The position numbers and the translations under genes were made by a program. The notes beneath the pieces were generated by a model. It had not been told where the DNA came from. It worked only from the letters and a program-made list of their open reading frames with translations, and searched no databases. A stretch of 13,756 bases of DNA. Source: an uncultured Lachnospiraceae bacterium. Lineage in GTDB: Bacteria > Bacillota > Clostridia > Lachnospirales > Lachnospiraceae. Where the stretch lies: NCBI GenBank assembly GCA_934371505.1, contig CAKRNW010000060.1:1-13756 (forward strand), in the 5' to 3' direction. The stretch's first letter is position 1. Each line of letters starts with the position of its first letter. Positions 7,953-13,756 of the stretch are shown here, piece by piece.

Positions 7953-8926
7953 CGCAAATTTTCCTTATACCAGTCGATTGCCAGCGCAATTCCTTTTTCA
8001 AAATCATAATCCGGGTCATAGCCCAACAGTTTCTTTGCCTTGGAAATATCTGCATTGGAGTGTTTGATATCCCCGGCACGATCCGGTCCGAAATGCGGCT
8101 CCACATTCTTTCCAAGGGCTTTACATAAATCATAGTAAATATCGATGAGATATTCCCTGCCACCGTAAGCCACATTGAAGATATTCCCTGCCACTTCACT
8201 GGATGCCAGGCAGGCTTTCAGATTTGCCTCAATGACATTGTCAATATACGTGAAGTCTCTGGACTGCTTGCCATCTCCATTGATGGTAGGCACTTCATCA
8301 TGAAGCAGCATTTTGATAAATTTGGGAATAACTGCCGCATAGGCACCGTCCGGATCCTGTCTGCGTCCGAATACATTGAAATAACGCAGACCATAGGTAT
8401 CTAAACCATAAAGCTTTTTGTACAGCTTTGCATATTCCTCATCCACACGCTTGGTCAGTGCATAGGGGGAAAGTAAATTCCCCTCCTGTCCTTCTACTTT
8501 GGGAAGTACCGGATGGTCTCCGTATACGGAAGAGCTGGAAGCAAAGACAAACTTCTTTACCCCATTCTGACGGGCCGCTTCCATCATATTGAGCGTACCA
8601 CGGATATTGATTTCCTCGTAGAGCAGAGGCATTTCAATACTTCTGGGTACACTTCCCCAGGCAGCCTCATTCAGCACATAATCTACACCCCTGCAGGCTG
8701 CCATGCAGGTATCTAAATCCCGGATATCACCTTTGATAAAGGTATAATTGGGTCTGTCTGCCAGGATATCCACATTTTCCTGTTTTCCTGTGGATAAATT
8801 GTCCAGGCATCGCACCTGATAGCCCATATCCGTGATTGACTCGCAAAGGTTAGAGCCGATAAAACCTGCTCCACCTGTTACAAGAAATACACTGTCCTTA
8901 TAGAATTTTAACTCCTTGTATCCCAT
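7949..8926 (-). CDS. UDP-N-acetylhexosamine 4-epimerase, WbpP/WbgU/TviC type (SDR family)
   Basis: The 325-residue protein is an extended short-chain dehydrogenase/reductase. It has the NAD-binding motif TGGAGFIG (17-24), LDNLSTG (41-47), the catalytic Ser in ASSSSVYG (129-136) and the YxxxK pair Y155/K159. The GSVPRSI block (91-97) and RYFNVFGRRQDPDGAYAAVI (181-200) are distinctive of WbpP/TviC epimerases. These interconvert UDP-GlcNAc and UDP-GalNAc, and often the uronic acid forms, rather than non-acetylated UDP-Glc/UDP-Gal. With the dehydrogenase two genes upstream, it can supply UDP-GalNAcA. The start overlaps the membrane-protein gene by 19 bases; GGA lies about 5 bases before the ATG. 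The length is slightly below that of P. aeruginosa WbpP (about 340). Family assignment is strong; preference for acetylated substrate is known for the family but inferred here. Confidence 0.93.
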   Translation of the reverse strand: MGYKELKFYKDSVFLVTGGAGFIGSNLCESITDMGYQVRCLDNLSTGKQENVDILADRPNYTFIKGDIRDLDTCMAACRGVDYVLNEAAWGSVPRSIEMPLLYEEINIRGTLNMMEAARQNGVKKFVFASSSSVYGDHPVLPKVEGQEGNLLSPYALTKRVDEEYAKLYKKLYGLDTYGLRYFNVFGRRQDPDGAYAAVIPKFIKMLLHDEVPTINGDGKQSRDFTYIDNVIEANLKACLASSEVAGNIFNVAYGGREYLIDIYYDLCKALGKNVEPHFGPDRAGDIKHSNADISKAKKLLGYDPDYDFEKGIALAIDWYKENLR

Positions 8927-10308
8927 TTTAATCCGTTCTTCCTTTTCTCAATCATTTCTTCCAGCAATGACAGAAATCCGGCACTGTACAGTAATGTGGT
9001 ATTGTAAATCACATAGCGGGACAGGCACATGATAACAGCCGCTGTCGCTGCTGTATGAAGAAGTGTCATTCCCAATGCCAGCAGAAGAAGTAGTTGAACT
9101 GCTTTGTCCCGTTTCTTTCTGCGCTTGTAAATAAGGAGTCCTATCAGAATTGTATAACCCAGCACTCCTATCCACACAAACAGTCCGTGAGGCAGGGAAA
9201 CTGTCCGAATCAGTCCCAGGCACAAATTATCAAACACAAGTGCCAGATATTCACCCGTCACATGGGGTAATAATGCCTGAAACAGCACACCGCATTGCTG
9301 GTACAGCTGTTCATTCACTTCCTGTCCTGCCACTCCGTCCGCATACAATTTTTCTTCCAGAATGGGCTGTATCACTTCATATTTCAGAGGGTCATAACAG
9401 TCTTCATATTGAAGTGCCTGTTTCAATACGTTGCTTTCTTTTATGAAATAGAGTCCTTCTGTCTTGCGGGTCTCAAGCAGCTGTCTGTAGGAATCCAGCA
9501 GTTCCTCATTCTGGACTTCAATAGCTTCCGTCTCATCCACCAGATACAAGGTATTCGCCAAAAAGCCTATATTTCCCAGATTCTCTCCGGAATATCCATT
9601 GCAATAGTGATTGTAGTAAGTATGATAACATAGATTCTTTGCCAGAATCACCAATAACACGGCCAGCAGAATTTCACCACAGGCAGCTGCTCTCTGTTTC
9701 CACTCCTTCTTTCGCGTCAATGCCATGTAAACAGCTACTACAGCCCAGATAAATAAGGTGGTCAGCATCTGGTTCCGCAGCATAAGAAGTAAAAATACCC
9801 AGACAAGGCCTTTGAAAAGTGCAGTTTTTCTATGTCTTTCTTCTGTTTCCAGTAACCCCTTCACTAATTCCGTGCTGAAGAAAAGGTAAAAAGGATAGGT
9901 CAGTCCTTCCGTCAAAATGGAATTGGAAAGTATCATGTGGGAGGCAGAACCCAAGGGCGTCATCAAATGTGGCATCAGCGCACAAAGCCATAAAACAGCT
10001 GTGCCAAACCATTTCCAGCCTTTCTTTAACTTCTCCAGAAAAAGTTCCTGCATGGTGCAGGTAAAATAGGCTACGCTGCCCGCTGCCAGCAAGTTCTGCA
10101 AAATCACTGCTACGGACAGATTTCCACAAAGATGGAGAAACAGTGGGTACAGTGGTTCTCTTTTTGCCTGCATCTGGATATAGGTGTCGGAGTCAGGATA
10201 AATTCCCACGCCAAACACTACACCTACGGTTCCAAAAAACAACAGGCTTGCCCCCCAGACGGGTAACTTTTTCTTATAGTCTCCAGTAAAGATAGCCGGC
10301 ATCCTCAT
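8908..10308 (-). CDS. Polytopic membrane protein, GT-C glycosyltransferase-like
   Basis: The 466-residue protein has about nine hydrophobic segments (near residues 17-36, 64-84, 101-117, 167-196, 212-224, 355-370, 374-393, 402-426 and 432-449) and a long hydrophilic loop (about 228-350). Just after the first helix it carries YPDSDTY (37-43), an Asp-x-Asp motif placed where GT-C enzymes have their catalytic acidic pair, followed by REPLYPLFL (50-58). NSILTEGLTYPF (129-140) and CLSRYVIYN (428-436) also look like GT-C landmarks. GT-C enzymes use lipid-phosphate-linked sugars on the outer membrane face. The family is not certain; a Wzy-like polymerase or other transport function is possible. The start overlaps the dehydrogenase gene by 35 bases (ATG at 10308); an in-frame ATG at 10302 is equally plausible, and AAAGG lies just upstream of both. 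No homolog family name is offered. Confidence 0.8.
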   Translation of the reverse strand: MRMPAIFTGDYKKKLPVWGASLLFFGTVGVVFGVGIYPDSDTYIQMQAKREPLYPLFLHLCGNLSVAVILQNLLAAGSVAYFTCTMQELFLEKLKKGWKWFGTAVLWLCALMPHLMTPLGSASHMILSNSILTEGLTYPFYLFFSTELVKGLLETEERHRKTALFKGLVWVFLLLMLRNQMLTTLFIWAVVAVYMALTRKKEWKQRAAACGEILLAVLLVILAKNLCYHTYYNHYCNGYSGENLGNIGFLANTLYLVDETEAIEVQNEELLDSYRQLLETRKTEGLYFIKESNVLKQALQYEDCYDPLKYEVIQPILEEKLYADGVAGQEVNEQLYQQCGVLFQALLPHVTGEYLALVFDNLCLGLIRTVSLPHGLFVWIGVLGYTILIGLLIYKRRKKRDKAVQLLLLLALGMTLLHTAATAAVIMCLSRYVIYNTTLLYSAGFLSLLEEMIEKRKNGLKWDTRS

Positions 10309-11590
10309 ACGCCTTTCTGTCCAGAATACCCTTTAAGTCTGCCAGAACCTTTTTCTGGTTCTTTTCCTTAAAGAACTGATCCATCTGTTCCATGGTCAGT
10401 GCCTTGTAGGGTTCGTGGGCTACAGCCAGAATCACTGCATCCATGTCCTTCATATCCGCCATATCGGTGAAATGAATTCCGTATTCCCGCTCTGCCTCTG
10501 CAGCATCGGCCGCCGGATCTGTGATCCTGGGCGTGATTCCATATTCGTTCAGTTCTTTCACAATGTCGATCACCTTACTGTTCCTGGTATCCGGACAGTT
10601 TTCCTTAAAGGTAAAGCCCAGAATTGCCACTCTGGCACCTTTCACCGGAATATCGCACTGGATCAGGTTCTTTACCACGCTTTCTGCCACATATTTTCCC
10701 ATGTCATCGTTAATCCGGCGGCCGGAAAGGATGATCTGGGAGTGATAGCCCAGCTGCTCTGCTTTATAAGTGAGATAATAGGGATCCACGCCGATACAGT
10801 GTCCTCCCACCAGACCGGGCTGGAATTTCAGGAAATTCCACTTGGTTCCTGCTGCCTCCAGGACAGATTTCGTGTCGATTCCCATCCTGTGGAAAATAAT
10901 GGAAAGCTCATTCATAAAGGCAATGTTGATATCCCGCTGGCTGTTTTCAATGACCTTGGCAGCCTCTGCCACCTTGATGGACTCTGCGCGGTGTACGCCT
11001 GCTGCTACCACAAGGGAATACACATTGGCTACTTCCTCCAAGGTCTCCTCGTCCATACCGGACACGATCTTCACGATGGACTCCAGACGATGGACTTTAT
11101 CCCCGGGGTTGATACGTTCCGGAGAATATCCGATTTTGAAATCCACACCACACTTCAGTCCCGACTCTTTCTCCAGAATCGGCACACAGATATCCTCGGT
11201 CACACCGGGATAAACGGTGGATTCAAATACCACGATAGAACCTTTGGTCAGATTTCGTCCCAGAATGGTGCTGGCTCCCTCCACCGGGCTTAAATCCGGA
11301 GTGTGATCGGAGTTTACCGGAGTGGGCACCGCCACGATGAAGAACTTTGCCTCCTGCAGCTTCTTCTCATCTGCTGTGAAGTCCACGGTGCAGGCTTTGA
11401 TGGCCTCATCGCCCACTTCATTGGTGGGGTCTACACCGTTTTTGTACTTTTCAATTTTGCCGGCATTTAAGTCAAAGCCAATGACATCCACCTTTTGGGA
11501 AAATGCCACAGCAATAGGCATTCCCACATAGCCTAAGCCCACCAGTGCCAGTTTTTCCTCCCTGTTTACCAGCTTTTCATACAAGCTCAT
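10274..11590 (-). CDS. Nucleotide-sugar 6-dehydrogenase, UDP-HexNAc (WbpO/TviB/WbpA) type
   Basis: The 438-residue enzyme should oxidise C6 of a UDP-N-acetylhexosamine twice with NAD to give the uronic acid. It has the NAD motif GLGYVG (18-23), AVPTPVN (87-93), STVYPGVTE (124-132), GYSPERINPGD (154-164), the KVIENSQRDINIAFMNE helix (212-228) and the catalytic Cys265 in GGHCIGVDPYY. TFKENCPDTRNSK near the C-terminus completes the UDPG/MGDP dehydrogenase family pattern. NFLKFQPGLVGGHC and the IENSQRD segment favour the HexNAc branch over UDP-glucose dehydrogenase. The frame is open to 11662, but the ATG at 11590 has GGGAGG 8 bases upstream and lies 13 bases past the preceding stop, so the extra 24 residues overlapping the GT4 gene are rejected. 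Whether it prefers UDP-GlcNAc or UDP-GalNAc is not decided by sequence reading. Confidence 0.94.
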   Translation of the reverse strand: MSLYEKLVNREEKLALVGLGYVGMPIAVAFSQKVDVIGFDLNAGKIEKYKNGVDPTNEVGDEAIKACTVDFTADEKKLQEAKFFIVAVPTPVNSDHTPDLSPVEGASTILGRNLTKGSIVVFESTVYPGVTEDICVPILEKESGLKCGVDFKIGYSPERINPGDKVHRLESIVKIVSGMDEETLEEVANVYSLVVAAGVHRAESIKVAEAAKVIENSQRDINIAFMNELSIIFHRMGIDTKSVLEAAGTKWNFLKFQPGLVGGHCIGVDPYYLTYKAEQLGYHSQIILSGRRINDDMGKYVAESVVKNLIQCDIPVKGARVAILGFTFKENCPDTRNSKVIDIVKELNEYGITPRITDPAADAAEAEREYGIHFTDMADMKDMDAVILAVAHEPYKALTMEQMDQFFKEKNQKKVLADLKGILDRKAYEDAGYLYWRL

Positions 11591-11598
11591 TTTTCTTT

Positions 11599-11604
11599 CC
11601 TCCC
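11599..11604 (-). promoter_or_regulatory. Ribosome binding site for the nucleotide-sugar dehydrogenase
   Basis: The minus strand reads GGGAGG, 8 bases before the ATG at 11590. Its first G is the last base of the TAG stop of the preceding GT4 gene. It is one of the strongest sites in the window and sets the dehydrogenase start. Confidence 0.85.
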
Positions 11605-12716
11605 TATCCCAAGATTTCCTGTAAGGTTTGTTTATATTTTTCCACCACGATGCGGCGGTCAAATTCCCGTTCCATTTTCTGACGGGCTTTTATGCCCATC
11701 TCTTTCCGTTTCTCGTAGGGCATCTGTAAAAACTGCTCCACGGTACGAATTAAGTCTTCTGTATTCCGTTCCTCCACCAGAAACCCGGTGACTCCATCCT
11801 CCACCGTATCCCGGCATCCGGCACGTTTTGTGGTAATCACCGGCCGTCCGCTGGCGGCACTCTCCAGGCAGACATTGGACATTCCTTCGGGATAGAAGGA
11901 AGGGTGGACGGTACACTGGCTGTTCTTTAAGAAGGGATGGACATCCTCCTGCATGCCTTCAAAGGATACGATGCCTTTCTCTTCCAGTGTCCGGATTTTG
12001 TTCCGGTAGGAGTCCGGCTTGCTGTCATCATCCTCGCAAAATCCCAAGATACGGAATACCGTGTCCGGATATTTCTTCTTAATTGCCTCTGCCATTCCCA
12101 GATACTGGTCAATGCCTTTTTCCTTTAACACTCTGGAAATAAAGAGAAATTCTATTGGTTTTCCCTCCGGTGGATATTCCAGATAGGGGAACCGCTCCAG
12201 ATTCACTCCGGAACCGGGAAGCATATCATGCTTTCCCAGCCCGATCTTTTTCTCGGTGAAATACTGCTCATTGGTTCGGTTCTGAAAATACAGCCTGCTA
12301 ACCCCTCGCATCGCATGACGGTACAGGCGAATCATCACCTTCTGCAGCAGTCCGTCTCCCTCCACCGCCGTTCCCAGACCTGTGATATTGGTAATAAAAG
12401 GAATTTTCCTGCGGGAACAAATCATTCCGGCATAGAGGTTGGGCTTGATGGTATAGGTAAGTACCGCATCCGGCTGCACTTCTTTCATCACTTTCCGGTA
12501 AGTATGAAGCAGTTCCAGTTCATGGAGGGGATTCATTCCCCGTCGTTCCAGCTTCGTCTCATGGAAGACACATCCCATCTGCTGCATTTTCGGAACAAAT
12601 TCTCCATCCGGCAGTGCGATATGCACTTCGTAGGCTTTTAGCAGTTCCGTCAGCAGCTCCCGTCTGAAATTGTATAAGCCCACATCAAAGTTGGCGACAA
12701 TTAGTATTTTTTTCAC
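11604..12716 (-). CDS. GT4 family glycosyltransferase (CapM/PglA-like)
   Basis: The 370-residue protein has a GT-B fold of family GT4. Its N-terminus MKKILIVANFDVGLYNFRRE has the 'S/D-x-GLYNFR' motif of polysaccharide transferases such as PglA- and CapM-type enzymes. TNITGLGTA (109-117) and PGSGVNLERF (167-176) are typical of this branch, and the C-terminal domain holds FISRVLKEKGID (192-203) and the EX7E motif EGMSNVCLE (E277, E285). It is only distantly related to the tandem GT4 pair further down. It should act at the inner membrane face, possibly on the second or third sugar of an undecaprenyl-linked unit; some relatives use UDP-HexNAc or uronic acid donors. The start is GTG, overlapping the upstream stop by four bases (GTGA), with no good ribosome binding site, so translation probably depends on coupling to the FemAB-like gene. 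Confidence 0.91.
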   Translation of the reverse strand: MKKILIVANFDVGLYNFRRELLTELLKAYEVHIALPDGEFVPKMQQMGCVFHETKLERRGMNPLHELELLHTYRKVMKEVQPDAVLTYTIKPNLYAGMICSRRKIPFITNITGLGTAVEGDGLLQKVMIRLYRHAMRGVSRLYFQNRTNEQYFTEKKIGLGKHDMLPGSGVNLERFPYLEYPPEGKPIEFLFISRVLKEKGIDQYLGMAEAIKKKYPDTVFRILGFCEDDDSKPDSYRNKIRTLEEKGIVSFEGMQEDVHPFLKNSQCTVHPSFYPEGMSNVCLESAASGRPVITTKRAGCRDTVEDGVTGFLVEERNTEDLIRTVEQFLQMPYEKRKEMGIKARQKMEREFDRRIVVEKYKQTLQEILG

Positions 12717-13756
12717 GCTCGATATGCAGGGAAATACCCTGTCTCTTTCTTATGATTATTCAGTTCCCAGAGCCGGTCATATACAGCCTCATTCATCTTA
12801 ACGCGTCCGATGGAAAATGTACAGTCTGCATTGCGATTAAACTGCTTCTTAAAATGGTAAAGGTCATCATGGGAGGAGCCTAATCCGCCGCCCAGATGGA
12901 AGGTTTTTGCCCCCAGTACACTTCCCCAGCAGGCTGCCTCATAGAGAATGAGGTTGGTGGGAGCATAGGACTGGTAATCCCTTCTGGATGCGGATAAATG
13001 ATATTGCAGGGCATTTCCGTCATAGAGAATAATGGAAGCGGCAATGGTCTGCTCCTCCAGTCTGGCGTAAAAGATCATGGCCTGCTGTTTCATATCGTAC
13101 AGGATGCTGTCATAAAATTCTTTTTTAAAGTAGTAGTAATCCCGGGCTCCCACCTTATCCATGGTTTCCCGGTAGATGTCCTCAAACTCTTCAAAGAGAG
13201 CAGGTTCCCTGCCCCAATAGACCTGGACTCCGCTTTTCTGCGCCTTGCGGATCATGTTGCGGTTTTTGCTGCTCAGGTTCTGCCAGATAATCTCCGGGGA
13301 GGTCAAATCCATGCAGATGGTATTGCCCAGGTCGATGACCTCATACAGTTTTTCCACCCTATGGGCATTGTTTAACACCGGATGAAACCGCACAAACTCT
13401 GCCACCACCTTATGGTCCCTGCAAAAGTCAGCATACACCTTCTGTAGCTGCTGCAGCTCTGCCTCTGAACATTCTCCTTCCAAAAGAAATCCACCATAAC
13501 CGTAGGGTGTGACATAATCCACATAGTCTTTTAATTCCTCATCCTCCGGATTTAAGTTCTCCGGCAGGGGAACGGGGCGTTTCATCACCACATTCACCGC
13601 CTGTAACCGGTCACCGGTATAGTGCAGGAGAAGGGGCTCCCCATCCCCGTTTTCCGCAAAGCCCTTTGTGTACTCCGGTGAATAGTAAATATCCGCCTTA
13701 GGAAACCGGGTCAGTATTTTTTTCCATTCTTCCGCCTGTTCCAGGTCATATACTTT
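12713..13756 (-). CDS. FemAB/GNAT-like acyl- or aminoacyltransferase, N-terminus cut by the right window edge
   Basis: The frame is open from the window edge to the stop at 12713, giving 347 visible residues; the true start is outside. Internal GTG and ATG codons near 13597 are not starts, because the upstream residues (including WKKILTRFP and IYYSPEY) fit the family and stay in frame. Visible motifs are VTPYGYGG (82-89), the basic helix KNRNMIRKAQKSGV (164-177), FHLGGGLGSS (286-295) and FKKQF (302-306). This matches FemX/BioF2-type GNAT proteins that aminoacylate lipid II or acylate other cell-surface molecules using tRNA or CoA donors. Near full length (about 350-370), it is longer than the second FemAB-like protein of the operon (5036-5794) and belongs to a different subgroup. 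In a glycan operon it may attach an amino acid or acyl group to an amino sugar, but the acceptor is unknown. Confidence 0.85.
   Translation of the reverse strand, partial: KVYDLEQAEEWKKILTRFPKADIYYSPEYTKGFAENGDGEPLLLHYTGDRLQAVNVVMKRPVPLPENLNPEDEELKDYVDYVTPYGYGGFLLEGECSEAELQQLQKVYADFCRDHKVVAEFVRFHPVLNNAHRVEKLYEVIDLGNTICMDLTSPEIIWQNLSSKNRNMIRKAQKSGVQVYWGREPALFEEFEDIYRETMDKVGARDYYYFKKEFYDSILYDMKQQAMIFYARLEEQTIAASIILYDGNALQYHLSASRRDYQSYAPTNLILYEAACWGSVLGAKTFHLGGGLGSSHDDLYHFKKQFNRNADCTFSIGRVKMNEAVYDRLWELNNHKKETGYFPAYRA

Larger units (their letters stand above)
1..13756 (-). other. Single co-directional glycan biosynthesis operon (incomplete at both ends)
   Basis: All twelve genes point the same way. 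Four-base overlaps of stop and start occur at 12713-12716, 7949-7952, 6867-6870 and 5791-5794. A one-base overlap occurs at 572 and longer overlaps at 10274-10308 and 8908-8926, and the remaining gaps are 1-13 bases. There is no space for an internal promoter or terminator outside coding sequence, so transcription presumably starts to the right of the window and continues past its left edge. No intergenic stretch exceeds 13 bases. Confidence 0.85.

Noticed and set aside
10415..11293. Long plus-strand open frame of 292 codons opposite the dehydrogenase gene
   Set aside because: It lies wholly antisense to a strongly conserved enzyme, its product is Cys/His-rich with no recognisable motif, and it has no ribosome binding site or operon context. 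It is a mirror of codon bias in the real gene.
11591..11662. Twenty-four-residue N-terminal extension of the dehydrogenase (start at 11662)
   Set aside because: It overlaps the GT4 gene, and GGGAGG 8 bases before the ATG at 11590 marks the real start.
13598..13756. Treating 13597 as the start of the right-hand FemAB-like gene with an intergenic region beyond
   Set aside because: All 53 codons from the window edge to this point are open in the same frame and encode family-like sequence, and the codon at 13597 is an internal GTG (Val).
1..13756. tRNA, rRNA, CRISPR, insertion sequence or riboswitch
   Set aside because: No non-coding stretch exceeds 13 bases, and I saw no repeats with spacers, transposase motifs or terminal inverted repeats.

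Overview
The window is the interior of a surface-glycan (capsule, exopolysaccharide, secondary wall polymer or glycoprotein glycan) biosynthesis locus. The closest match in style is a Gram-positive Clostridia genome, most likely Lachnospiraceae. This rests on moderate GC, strong AGGAGG-type ribosome binding sites, very tight gene packing, and FemAB/GNAT-type proteins beside a DUF2334 deacetylase and a nucleotide-sugar dehydrogenase. The taxonomic call is inference; there is no rRNA or marker gene here.

All twelve genes lie on the minus strand, so the operon reads from right to left. In that order they are: a FemAB/GNAT-like protein cut by the right edge (12713-13756); a GT4 glycosyltransferase (11604-12716); a WbpO/TviB-type UDP-HexNAc dehydrogenase (10274-11590); a polytopic GT-C-like membrane protein (8908-10308); a WbpP-type UDP-HexNAc 4-epimerase (7949-8926); two related GT4 enzymes (6867-7952 and 5791-6870); a second FemAB-like protein (5036-5794); an AsnB-type glutamine amidotransferase (3130-5022); a DUF2334 polysaccharide-deacetylase-like protein (2325-3128); an ABC exporter/flippase (572-2317); and an unrecognised protein cut by the left edge (1-572). 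Neighbours overlap by 1-35 bases or are separated by at most 13 bases. I see no promoter, terminator, RNA gene, mobile element or CRISPR array, and no gap above 300 bases.

A coherent pathway can be read from the content. The epimerase and dehydrogenase should convert UDP-GlcNAc to UDP-GalNAcA (HexNAc uronic acid). Three GT4 enzymes assemble a lipid-linked glycan in the cytoplasm, the ABC protein is a candidate flippase, and the GT-C-like protein may add a sugar on the outer face. The remaining genes look like tailoring: an AsnB-type enzyme that could amidate the uronic acid carboxyl (as proposed for WbpS in Pseudomonas aeruginosa O6), a deacetylase that could free an amine, and two FemAB-like proteins that could acylate it with amino acids or other acyl groups. 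The co-occurrence of these modules is the most interesting aspect of the window. The tailoring roles are inference from context, not shown by the sequence.
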